Of a stretch of DNA of 64,000 nucleotides, positions 10,370 through 19,959 are shown one piece after another. A model generated the notes under the pieces. The model saw nothing but the letters and a program-made list of their open reading frames with translations, made no database searches and was not told where the DNA came from. The stretch is from Neofusicoccum parvum (lineage: Eukaryota > Ascomycota > Dothideomycetes > Botryosphaeriales > Botryosphaeriaceae). Each line of letters starts with the position of its first letter. Positions within the stretch are counted from its first letter, which is position 1. The position numbers and the translations under genes were made by a program. The stretch covers positions 434,001 through 498,000 of the forward strand of contig CP087211.1 in assembly GCA_020912385.1 (NCBI GenBank), given 5' to 3'.

Positions 10370-12187
10370 ATGTCCGTTACACAAGCGCTTACAGACTCCT
10401 CCACCCAACGCAACGAGTCCGCCAGCGGCTCCAGCGCTGCGCCTGAGCGGACACGCCTGCATATCACTCCCTTTACTCCGGATCTGCTGAAGGCATTCAT
10501 CCCGCCCTCCGTCTTGCCGCAAGCGTCAGCCATCTCCTACCACAGCGTCCAGACATTCCCCGAGAAGGGCTTCGGCTACATCGAGCTCCCCACCATGGAA
10601 GCGCAAAAGCTCAAGAAGAAGCTCAATGGCTCCATCCTGAAGGGCCAGAAGGTCCGAATCGAAGATGCGCGTCCGGAGAAGCGCAAGAAGATCGTCGAGG
10701 AGGCACAGGCGGCCGAGGCGGGTGCGGAGGAGGAGGACCGCAAGGCCGGCAAGAAGGTGAAGAAGCTCAAGCGCAAGGACGGGGTGTTGCCAGGCGTCGA
10801 ACTGCCCAGCGAGAGGCACGTCAAGCGCGGCTGGACCGAGCCCGAGAGCAAAAAGGACCACAAGCGCAAGGATAAGAGACACAAGGACAAGGACAAGGAC
10901 AAGAAGGAGAAGAAGCACAAGTCGCAGCCATCGAAGTACACTGCGGACCGGGAGCTGCTATTCAAGACCAAGCTCCCACTGAATGCTCTTCCGACGGCCA
11001 AGTCCGACAAGGCCGTGGAGAAGCCAAAGAAACCCAAAACATCCTCGCGCGATGTTGTCGTTCACGAATTTGCCAAAACAACCAAACATGCCAGTTTCCT
11101 AAAAAGTAGCCAGGTTCCAAAAGACGCAAAGACAGCTGCCGAATTCGTTGAAGGCAAGGGGTGGGTGGACGAAGAAGGCAATGTGGTGGAGCAAGAGTCT
11201 GAGTCGCATCGGAGGCGCAGGGAAGCTAAGGCAGAGGCTAAACAGAAGCGCGCCGAGGCGAAGGCTGCGGCTGCTGCGGTCGAAGAGAAGAAGTCCAAGA
11301 GGCTGTCTGCTCTTGGGAGAGCAGAGGCCCTGGAGGCGAAGCGCAAGTCTACAAAAGCAATGACATCTTCTGACGAAGCTTCGGAAGACGAGGAAGGAGA
11401 TGTTTCGGACAACAGTTCGGTCGTTTCCACAAGCTCATCCGACGTTAGCAGTAGCAGCGCAGAGGAATCAGAAGAAGCACTTTCGTCGGGGGCTGAGTCA
11501 GAAGTCGCACAAGAACTCGAGGCCGAGGAGGAATCTTCCTCGGAATCTGAGCCACAATCTGCGCACGAGGAGGCAGCTGATCTGGAAGACATTCCTCATG
11601 GACATTCTGCGGCAGACGTGGAAATGACCGACTCGGCAGCGAAAACCGGGGACGCCGATGAGAATGAGGCAAAAGAGGTCCACCCATTGGAGGCTCTGTT
11701 CAAGCGCCCCAAAGTGCCCGAAAACACTACGCCAACCAAGCTCACGCCAATTGATACCTCATTTAGCTTCTTTGGCGGTGGCGACGATGATGAAGAGGCG
11801 GCGGAAGAAGCAAATCCTCCGCTCACGCCATATACGCGGCAAGACTTGCATGTGCGCGGCATCCGGAGCGCCGCACCTACGCCGGACACGGCTGCCATTG
11901 GCAAGAGGTTCTGGCTAAACGACGACGAGGACGAGGAGGAAGACGACGACGAGGTGGAGGACAGCATGATGCACATGGACGCCAACTCGGTGCCTCTCGG
12001 GACGAAGGGTTCCGATGGTACCAGTGCGGCGGGACAAGGCTCAGAGGAGGCGCAGCAGAGCGATTTCGCGAAACACTTCTGGGAGCACCGTGGCGACTAC
12101 AACAGGGCATGGAAGAAGCGCCGGAGGGAGGCAATGAAGGTGCAACGCCAGCGCGAGAACCGCCGGTTGGGGAGAAAAGTTGTCTAG
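10370..12187 (+). CDS. RRM-containing, lysine-rich and acidic nucleolar-type protein (Nop8-like), 605 aa
   Basis: Single exon. The frame opens at 10331, but the first ATG is at 10370 (MSVTQALTDSS). Residues about 29-100 look like an RRM: RLHITPFTP as RNP2-like strand, FGYIELPT as RNP1-like strand, and GSILKGQKVRIEDARP as the last strand. Highly basic Lys-rich stretches follow (about 100-190), then long Ser/Glu-rich acidic tracts (about 340-440) and an Asp/Glu run near 530. The C-terminus FAKHFWEHRGDYNRAWKKRR with a basic tail resembles the end of fungal Nop8-type ribosome biogenesis factors. Alternating basic and acidic tracts are typical of nucleolar proteins. RRM and nucleolar character are reasonably clear; the Nop8 identity is an inference. 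Confidence 0.7.
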   Translation: MSVTQALTDSSTQRNESASGSSAAPERTRLHITPFTPDLLKAFIPPSVLPQASAISYHSVQTFPEKGFGYIELPTMEAQKLKKKLNGSILKGQKVRIEDARPEKRKKIVEEAQAAEAGAEEEDRKAGKKVKKLKRKDGVLPGVELPSERHVKRGWTEPESKKDHKRKDKRHKDKDKDKKEKKHKSQPSKYTADRELLFKTKLPLNALPTAKSDKAVEKPKKPKTSSRDVVVHEFAKTTKHASFLKSSQVPKDAKTAAEFVEGKGWVDEEGNVVEQESESHRRRREAKAEAKQKRAEAKAAAAAVEEKKSKRLSALGRAEALEAKRKSTKAMTSSDEASEDEEGDVSDNSSVVSTSSSDVSSSSAEESEEALSSGAESEVAQELEAEEESSSESEPQSAHEEAADLEDIPHGHSAADVEMTDSAAKTGDADENEAKEVHPLEALFKRPKVPENTTPTKLTPIDTSFSFFGGGDDDEEAAEEANPPLTPYTRQDLHVRGIRSAAPTPDTAAIGKRFWLNDDEDEEEDDDEVEDSMMHMDANSVPLGTKGSDGTSAAGQGSEEAQQSDFAKHFWEHRGDYNRAWKKRRREAMKVQRQRENRRLGRKVV

Positions 12188-13118
12188 AGATCTCAGATAG
12201 AGAGGCCGGCGAGTCGGAGGGGAATGCAGTTGTCGGGGGAAGTGGCAGCATCCCGGTGCGTCCTGAGCCTTTCCCGCGCGGTATGCAGGGTTCATGGGAG
12301 CACACGGAGAGCCGCATTTGCAGCCGGCCGGGGAGCGAGGCAGCGGTCTACAGGCATGAGCCCCATTTCGCAATGTCAGTTTCTGGTGGTACCTGGAGCT
12401 TCTTTCGTACACCTGCATATGTATGCGTGTCTCAGCTTGACACCGTTCGCAATCCTTTCAGCTGATGCCGCGGCGCACACGCATATGGCACTTTGATTTG
12501 TTTTCGCGCCTTCATTCATTGACAGCACGCCTGGCGGGCCGGTGCGCAGCGGGCCTGAATCTGCAGGTACACATGCGGGGAGAGGGGAAGGCAGGGATGG
12601 TGGCGTGTGGATGCGCCGCCGGGTTTATACTCCACGCCGCCGCTCTTATCGGCCTGGACAGTCACTCCACCCGGGGCTGCATCGGCGACGATGACATGCA
12701 TCGAACGAGATCGGTGCGTTTCTTTTGATGTAGATTGCTTTTCGACTGCTGCGGTATAATGGTGTGCTGGCGGACGCTGTCGCGGCCAGCGTCGCCCCGT
12801 TGACCTCACCACTTCACCTCATTCTGACTTTGACGACTCCCGGCTTTGCCTCACCTGCGGAATCCTAGCTAATATTGTTCTGGCATCACATCCCGCCCGA
12901 CCACTGGCCCGCCTGTTGCCTAATTTCTATGTTCTTTCAACTTCAACTCCTGCTCTACCACACTCTCGTTCATTCGCCCGGCTAGATATTCAGCAACTGC
13001 GGCCGCACAGCCACGCAAGAGGCCCGTCAGGCCCTTTACGAGATCCTCTTCCTTCTGCTCGTATATCCAATCTCCTCCGCGCCGCTGAGCACGCCATCCT
13101 ACGAACACTCAGCCCGCC
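12188..13118. other. Intergenic region, terminator and promoter flanks
   Basis: This holds the 3' flank of the RRM protein gene and the leader of the next gene. The stretch from about 12900 to 13118 is C/T-rich, as common in fungal 5' leaders. No coding structure is seen. Confidence 0.5.
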
Positions 13119-14807
13119 ATGTCGAACGGGGCCCGCTCCTCCGCCTGCACCGCCCTCACCAACGACCCTCTCCCGAAGATTCTCGCGTTCCGACGGAACA
13201 TGGACTCGCAAACATACTCCGCCTCTATCGAAGAAGCCGACATCTACGATTCATTCGCCACCATGGAGCCGCCAATCCGCTTCTCCTTCCGCGCGCCTTC
13301 GAAGCGCTTCTTCAGCGCCATCGTCTTCAGTCAGCTCACCCTCCTGTCAACCGTGGTTGCGCTCGTCCTCTTCATCGCCAACGTCCACACCGTGACCAAC
13401 GACGACCGCACCGGCTACGTCATCTGGCTCGTCTTCTCCGCCTGCGGCACCTTCTTCTTCACCCTCATGGCCTTCATCTACTGGACCCAGCGCCGCAAGC
13501 TGCGCTTCATGCAGAGCAAGCTCAAGCTGATGCAGCTCGACGCCGAGGCCCACGGCTCACAGAAGCGCCTCGAGACGGCATCGTCAGCGCCGCAGCTGCG
13601 TGCGGAGACGGACCACCGCCAGAGCGTGCTCATCCAGTATCCAGGCGCAGAAGAGACGCCAGACACCGATGCCACCGCGTCCAGGAACAGCGGAATCCCC
13701 AACAGCACGATCATCGGGCGCCGCCGCCGTGGCACGACCAACGCGAGCAGCACCGCCGCCGGCGAAGGCTGTGAGCTCGTGCACTTCCAGACGCACCTCA
13801 GCGGCGCCAGCAGCAGCGGCACCAGAAACCGAGACGACGGCGGCGACGAGGCGACAGCAGCGGTGATATCCAGCCCACCACCCGTCTACACCTCCCTACG
13901 CACCCACCAGCGCCGACAGCGCGAGTCCACAACCACCCGCCTCTGGCAAGACGACCCCACGATGATGGACCTCTACCACGGCCTCAACGCCAGCGCCCCC
14001 TCCGACGACAGCCACCACCACCGCCTCTCAGCCCTCTCCCTCGACCACGCCGGCCCCATCGTCCCCGAGACAACACCCCCCTCACCACCAAGCCACCGCC
14101 CCACCCTCACGTCCAGCGCCACCGCCAACCGCAGCTCCACCGCGCTCCCGGCCATCACCGCACCCCACCACCATCCCGCCGTCAGCGGCGCCTCGGCCCT
14201 GTCGTCGACGACGTCCTCCACCCCGGACTACGGCATCATCCTCCCAACCTTCCCCCTCCCGCCCACGCACGCCCGCTTCAGCCACGACCACGGCCACGGC
14301 CCGCTCGGGGAGGGCGACGTCGCGGACTGGGCGGACGGGGCGCGGACGACGACGACGACGACGGTGCTCGAGCCGCTGGCCGAGGGCGGCGCGGCGGAGA
14401 GGAGACGGGACTCGCACGTCGACGTTGAGGAGCACGATGGAGAGGGCGAGGGTGGTGGGGACGGCCGGCAGCGCTCTGCCGCGGCGCGCGGGACCGGGAC
14501 CGGGGCCGGCGGCGGAGGGAAGAGGCGCTCGGTGTCCGCGGCGGCGAGGCCGAGGTCGTGGTTCGGGCGGAGCGGGGAGGTGAAGAGAGGAGGGGAGGAA
14601 GGGGCGGAGATGGCGGCGCTGCCGTCGTCGTCGTCGTCGAGGAGGTCGAGCAGGGCGTTGTTCCCGGGTGAGGGCTACGCGGTGTTGTTTGACGGGGATG
14701 GGGGCGGGTATGAGTCTCGGGCGGTAGAGAGGCAGAAGGACGGGTCGGGACGGTGGAGGGAGGGAGGCGAGGATGGGGTCTTCCGGACATCGTGGCAGTG
14801 GATTTGA
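13119..14807 (+). CDS. Two-span membrane protein with long low-complexity tail, 562 aa
   Basis: Single exon. Two in-frame starts are plausible: 13119 (MSNGARSS, preceded by CCGCC) and 13200 (MDSQTYSASIEEAD). Numbering from 13119, hydrophobic spans lie at about 67-91 and 100-121, separated by the short polar loop NVHTVTNDDR. A basic stretch, TQRRKLRFMQSKLKLMQL, follows directly, probably a juxtamembrane helix on the cytosolic side. The remaining 400 residues are Ser/Thr/His/Arg/Gly-rich and without recognisable domains. GC content and Arg/Gly codon runs rise sharply after about 14300, where several other frames also stay open, so the far C-terminus is least certain. I do not recognise a named family. 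Confidence 0.7.
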   Translation: MSNGARSSACTALTNDPLPKILAFRRNMDSQTYSASIEEADIYDSFATMEPPIRFSFRAPSKRFFSAIVFSQLTLLSTVVALVLFIANVHTVTNDDRTGYVIWLVFSACGTFFFTLMAFIYWTQRRKLRFMQSKLKLMQLDAEAHGSQKRLETASSAPQLRAETDHRQSVLIQYPGAEETPDTDATASRNSGIPNSTIIGRRRRGTTNASSTAAGEGCELVHFQTHLSGASSSGTRNRDDGGDEATAAVISSPPPVYTSLRTHQRRQRESTTTRLWQDDPTMMDLYHGLNASAPSDDSHHHRLSALSLDHAGPIVPETTPPSPPSHRPTLTSSATANRSSTALPAITAPHHHPAVSGASALSSTTSSTPDYGIILPTFPLPPTHARFSHDHGHGPLGEGDVADWADGARTTTTTTVLEPLAEGGAAERRRDSHVDVEEHDGEGEGGGDGRQRSAAARGTGTGAGGGGKRRSVSAAARPRSWFGRSGEVKRGGEEGAEMAALPSSSSSRRSSRALFPGEGYAVLFDGDGGGYESRAVERQKDGSGRWREGGEDGVFRTSWQWI

Positions 14808-15551
14808 TGGGGATGGACGGTGAGAGGGAACAAAGATTGGGTCCTGAACGGTGAACGACGTTTATGAGGGCGCAGTGGTTTGCGGTCGGTTTTAATGGTA
14901 TAATGGCGATAATGAGAGATGCGCAGAAGGGAGCACTGAGGATCGGAGTGTGCGGATGGGATAGAGTTTGATACCCCCCAATATGCATTCTTTAGTAAAG
15001 GGTTTATGTGATGATGTAACCACGCTGTTAATTCTGGTGAAAACATCTCGGTCAACGCACCACACATGCTCCTCAACTAAAACAACTTTCGTGATCAAGG
15101 CAGCTTTTACGCCACCAATTCTATCATTGTTTTTGTTAAGAAATTTTGCGATTACATGTACAAGAGAGCATACCTTTGCTTGCTTGCCTGCTTTGCTGAA
15201 GCCGGCAGAAAACGTTGCTTTCTGATTGCCTGTGCTGTTCGACACTGCGTGAGAAGAAAATAGAAGACATTCCATGAAGAGAACGAGAAACCGTTAGGCT
15301 TTCTCCCGCGAGCATACACATCTCCCCCAAACCAGGTTGATCGAGACCATAAAACAAAATGAGAACGCGTAAGCTCCGCCTGGTCTTTGTGTTGACAACA
15401 TGACGCCTAAACTCCTTCATGCGGGTATTACAAGTAAGTACTTATGTGGTTGTGGGGTGGGGTTTTCAAGAAACAGTTGTGTGTCTTTGTTAGGGTCGAG
15501 TCGCGTCCGTTCGCCCGCGCATCGATAAAATGATAGAAATAAACGCCACGT
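14808..15551. other. Intergenic region between convergent genes
   Basis: This 744-bp AT-richer stretch separates the 3' ends of the membrane-protein gene and the Arl1 gene. It presumably contains both polyadenylation regions. No gene is seen. Confidence 0.5.
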
Positions 15552-16495
15552 CTATGCATTATCTGCCTGAATCGTCGTCTGTGCGGCGTTCGCGTTAGTC
15601 AAACATTTTCTCTTTTGAGCGGGACAGCCACCGCTCGTGCCGAGAAGACGGGGGGTCACAACTCACCGTCAACCAGTCCATGCCCTCGTCCACGCCCCTG
15701 CCGTCGATGGCGGAGCAGGCGACTATGCTCCAATTGCGGTCCCTGAGCTCAGCCAGCTTGAGAGCCTCTGAAATCTCGCCGGCGCCCTTGGCGCCCGGCT
15801 GGTCCTGCTTGTTGGCGAAGACGAGCAGGGCGGCGTCGCGCAGCTCCTCCTCGGACAGCATCGCGGCCAGCTCCTCGGCGGCGGTGCCTAACCGGTCGAT
15901 GTCGGTCGAGTCGATGACGAAGATGACGGCGGCCGTGTTGCTGTAGTAGCACCGCCAGTACTGCAGGCGCGGGAGAAACGTCAGCGTGCGCAGCTCGGCC
16001 GTGCGGGACAGCTCGCGGAAGAGGGGGTTGCGGGGGAGAAGGGGAGAGACGGCGCGTACCGGGCGGATCGACGTCTGGCCTCCGAGGTCCTGCGCAGCGT
16101 GGTGTTAGCAGCGGGCGGTGCCTAGGCGGATGGTGTCGCGCTGTTTCGTACCCAGACATTGAGGTTCAGGTTCTTGTACGTGACGGACTCGACGTTGAAG
16201 CCGATGGTCGGAATCGTCGTGACTACCTCGCCAATCTGCACTCAGGCGCAACGTGTAAGCAGCTGTTCCAGGATGCCCTTCTCTCGCGTGGCTGCAGGGT
16301 CCCGTACCTTCAGCCGGTAGAGCAGCGTCGTCTTGCCAGCATTGTCCTGCGCTCTCCCGTGTTAGCTGCTTGGAGCAACAAGCCTGGGTCGTCGCGGCCC
16401 GTTTATGGCTGGAAGCGTACCAGGCCGAGGATCAGGATGCGGATCTCCTTCTTCGCCCAGACCAGCGAGGTCAACCGTGATACCCAGCCGCCCAT
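15552..16495 (-). CDS. ARL1: ADP-ribosylation factor-like small GTPase, Arl1 type, 182 aa
   Basis: Six exons: 16421-16495, 16308-16346, 16152-16235, 16060-16089, 15667-15960 and 15552-15578, all joined in phase 0. Donors are GTACGC, GTACGG, GTACGA, GTACGC and GTGAGT. The N-terminus MGGWVSRL has the Gly2 used for myristoylation in Arf proteins. The G motifs are in order: P-loop GLDNAGKT, switch I PTIGFNVE, switch [19 protein letters not shown] and SAIDGRG. The sequence [13 protein letters not shown] with IRPYWRCYY is the Arl1 form. Length equals the family norm. Arl1 acts at the trans-Golgi, recruiting GRIP-domain golgins. Two exons are very short (39 and 30 nt), so automated gene models could easily miss them. 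Confidence 0.93.
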
Positions 16496-17044
16496 GGTGT
16501 CGTTGTGGGCCGTCGCTCAAAAAAAGTTCGAGGGAGGAGAGCTATGGCGTCAGGGTCGCGGCCGGGGAAGGACGGGCGATTTCTAAGCCGGGCAACGGGG
16601 AAGAGTCGCGGCAGGGGAGCTGGCGAGCGCGGTTCGCGGGGGGCGAGGGGCGTGAGTTGGGGGAGGGCGGAGCGGTGTTGGGCCGGCGCGACCAGGAGGC
16701 AGCTGCTTAAAACGAGGATGGAGTGGTTGAGGGCGAATGGTTGCTTTGCTGGCTCTTTCGCCTTATGTCGCTGCAGCCGGAGGGAAACGTTGATCCGAGC
16801 TCGAGCGAGCCCTAGGGACCGGGCAGGACGTGGGCCCAGACTAACAGGCCCGCAACCGCCATCCCCGATGCGTCGCTCGACACCGATCAATCAAATCACC
16901 TGGCCCGCCAACGCGCCCTGAATGAAGACCTCTCGCGCCGTCCGCTCGCGCCCCGCCACGCCCGCGCCATGCATTTACGTACATCTGTCTATTCCCGCCG
17001 TGGTCCATCCCATCCATTAGACTCCCCGTCTGCCTGCAGCACTC
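16496..17044. other. Intergenic region with Arl1 promoter
   Basis: This 549-bp stretch lies between the Arl1 start and the stop of the fused hydrolase on the same strand. It is GC-rich. No gene or clear TATA box is seen. Confidence 0.45.
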
Positions 17045-19362
17045 CTATTCCGTATTCATCTCTTCCACCAGCGTCTCGTCGCGACTCCGCTTCCGGCTCG
17101 TATTGCCACTGCCATTGCCATTCTTCTCGTCCGGCGCCGTCGGGTCCAGCGACTGCTCGAACCGCCGCGCGATCTCCAGCAGCTCTGCGTCCATCCGGCT
17201 GCCGCCCATGAACTGCACTCCGAACGGCAGCCGGCCTTCGTTGCCTTCCGTGCCCAGCAGCTCGTCCAGCGGATAAAGCCCCGCTGGCACAGAGACTGCG
17301 CACAAATCCAGCACGTTGGCCGCGTGTGTGTACTCTCCCAGCGCGCTGTTCTTCTTGATCGGGTCTGCCAAAACCTCCTCGATCGTCCAGTGCGCTGGTG
17401 CCGTCGGCGTGACGATGACGTCGACGCCGTTGGCCCCGGCGCTGAATATTTCCTCAGCTCGCCTGGTGTAGAGGGCTTTGGCCTGCTGGTCTCGATAAGC
17501 TTGAATGGCCGTGCTCTGCCTTGCCACAACCTCGTCCATGACCTGTACGATCGTGGGGTACAGGTATTTCCTGTTCTTCTCCAGCCAGTCATCTGGGTGG
17601 TTTGCGAGGCGCTCTGTGACAAAGGTTCCGTCGTACAGCAGCTTTCCGGCCTTCTCAAAGGGAGTCCAGTCGAGCGGCTTCAGCACTCCGCCAATGCTAA
17701 CAAGCTTTCGTATGACGTGGTTGAAGATCTTGCGATAGAGCGGGTGACAGGCGTCCAACGCTTCGGGAGGTGGGATGCCGAAGCGGAAAGTCTGCCTTTG
17801 CGGGCCGACTGCGTTGATGTGTCGCTCAAAAGCAATGGGCGGCTTCGAGTACCTGTCGGCCGCGTCGTACCCTTCGATCACCTGCCACACCATGCGAGCT
17901 TCGCCTATGTTGCGAGCTATGACCGCTATGCAATCTAGTGAAAGACATGCAGGAGTGATTCCGCGCATAGACACAAGGCCTCGCGTAGGCTTGTATCCAA
18001 CAACATCGTTGAATGCCGCTGGAATGCGTCCTGACCCTGCTGTGTCGGTTCCGATGGAGAATGATACGAGGCCTGCGCCTACGCTCACACTGCTGCCGCT
18101 ACTTGAACCGCCTGCGATGTAGTCTTTGTGGTATGTCGAGTGCGGTGTTCCCTCAGGGCTTCGACAGCCGGTCATGCCCGTGCCGAGCTGGTCCATGTTC
18201 GTTTTCCCAATGAAGATACCGCCGTTGGCAATGATCTTCTCGTACACAGGTGCTGATGTTGATGCCATGCGTGTGAGCGGCGGGCATGCTGTGGTGGTTT
18301 GATAGCCCGCAATGTCGATGGAGTCCTTGATACTGAACGGGATACCAAATAGCGGCGGACGCTCTCTGGGATTCGGCCACTTCTCTTCCACGGCCTTCGC
18401 TGCTTCCAGAACAGCCTCTCTGCTCTCAAGATGGATCCATACGGCGGGGTCGTTTCCCTTGTAGACCTCAATCTTGCGGTACAGTGAACTCATTACTGAC
18501 TCAGGGGATACTCCGGATTTATAGGCCGCTTGTAAACGGCGGATCCGCATATCTGCGTTCTGTCGATAGCGCTCGTCTTGGGCCACGCGCCCCTCAGCCA
18601 GAGGGGTTAGGGTTTTGACTACACGATCCAGCTTTGAGACGAAACCGAAGAGACCTCCATCCACATGGATCACATCCAGACTTCCACGTCTGAATTTCTC
18701 CTCATTATACCCAGCGGTACATTCTGCGATCACGCCTGATTTTCGTAAACAAGACTTGCGGCTGGGTTCTGATCATGTAAAGACTTACAGCACTCGAGAC
18801 CTCTGTCGCTGGCTTCGCGGATGGTGGAAGACAGGCAGCATTCGGTGCTAACGCCTGCTACCAGGAGGTGGGTGATGGCACGTGCCTTGAGCTTGTGCAG
18901 CAGTTCGGTATTCCAAAAGGCGCCTTTTCCGGGTTTGTCTACCACGATCTCGCCGGGGAGAGGGCGAAGCTCGTCGATGATGTCGTGGCCATACTCGCCG
19001 CGCACCAGGTACCTGCCCATGGACCCGCGGTCTCCAACGGTGAGGCCGGCGTTGCCGTGGGCGGGCGCTTGGCGGGCCAGGGTGATCGACGGGCAGTCAG
19101 ACAGATCCGGCTCGAAGCCAACCCGCGTGTGGAAGATTGGCAGCCGGGCATCTCGGCAGGCGTCCAGCAGCCGCATGACCGGGCGGACGCATTGCTGCAC
19201 GGCGGATAAGTTTGCGCCCACACTGTGAGAAAAGCCCGTCTCGAGCAGGAAATCGCGCTGCATGTCAATAACGAGCAGAGCAGTGTGGCGCGAAGGGAAA
19301 CTGAACGGGAATGGCTTGGCGTCGACGGCCAGGTGCGAGGGTCCGGCGCTACTGGACGCCAT
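17045..19362 (-). CDS. Isochorismatase-like cysteine hydrolase fused to amidase-signature hydrolase, 754 aa
   Basis: Exons are 18789-19362 and 17045-18735, with a 53-bp intron (GTAAGT...AATCAG) whose splice fuses both parts in frame (DRGLECCVIAECTAGYN). Residues about 25-230 form the cysteine-hydrolase fold: D33 in LLVIDMQRDF, K143 in VDKPGKGAF and C176 in GVSTECCLSST are the expected Asp-Lys-Cys triad. PDLSDCP and GRYLVRGEYG recall the biuret/ureide hydrolase clade. Residues about 240-735 form an amidase-signature domain with K328 (PFSIKDS), S402 (AGGSSSGSS) and S426 (GTDTAGSGRIP), at the family's usual spacing; it resembles allophanate-hydrolase-like amidases. The intron lies within the first domain, before its last helices, so these are not two genes. 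A two-step amide or ureide hydrolysis (for example biuret to allophanate and onward) is inferred. Substrate is unproven. Confidence 0.9.
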
Positions 19363-19959
19363 GGTGGCGGTGACTGTGGGTTGGGGGCGCGGTGGTGGTT
19401 TCTGCGGCGAAGGTGCGTGAAGAAAGGCGGAAACGCTGGAAACTCGGGCAGTTAAGACGGAGTGTTATTAGGGGCCGTGAGGCTTTGAAACGGGTCGTGG
19501 GTTGTTCATTTCGAGGCAGCCCCAATCAAGCCTTGTCCGCGGCCCACCACAGCCAGCTTGTTCCCAGTGCGGGGCGAGGGCTGGGAATATGCTTATTAAA
19601 GATCTGGAGGAGGAGCTCGAGCGCGCGCGGGCGTCGGACATTTTCGCGTCGGGCCTGGGGTGGAGCCGTGGCCGCGAGTCGCGATGGGAGCGCGAGGCTC
19701 GAGATCTTCTGGGATGCGGAGTTGTTCCGTCGAGAGTGAGAGTTGTGCCCGCGCTGCTGGGTCCTGGGTCCTGGGTCCCGCGGCCTTCTCGCTGATGCAC
19801 AGGCCACCGCATCCGCTCTGAACTCGCTCCAGCCCCAAGCTCTCCGGCCAGACACCTCATCCGCCGCGTCGCCGTCGCCCAAACTCCACCCGTCCGTCGA
19901 CCCTTCCTCTGCCCACCGAGCCGCCAGAGCTGCCCCGATCGCCATCCCAGCTGCCCACC
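19363..19959. promoter_or_regulatory. Shared divergent promoter, fused hydrolase / ARP8
   Basis: These 597 bp separate two outward-facing start codons. The region is GC-rich. I see no certain TATA box or GATA cluster. Confidence 0.45.
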
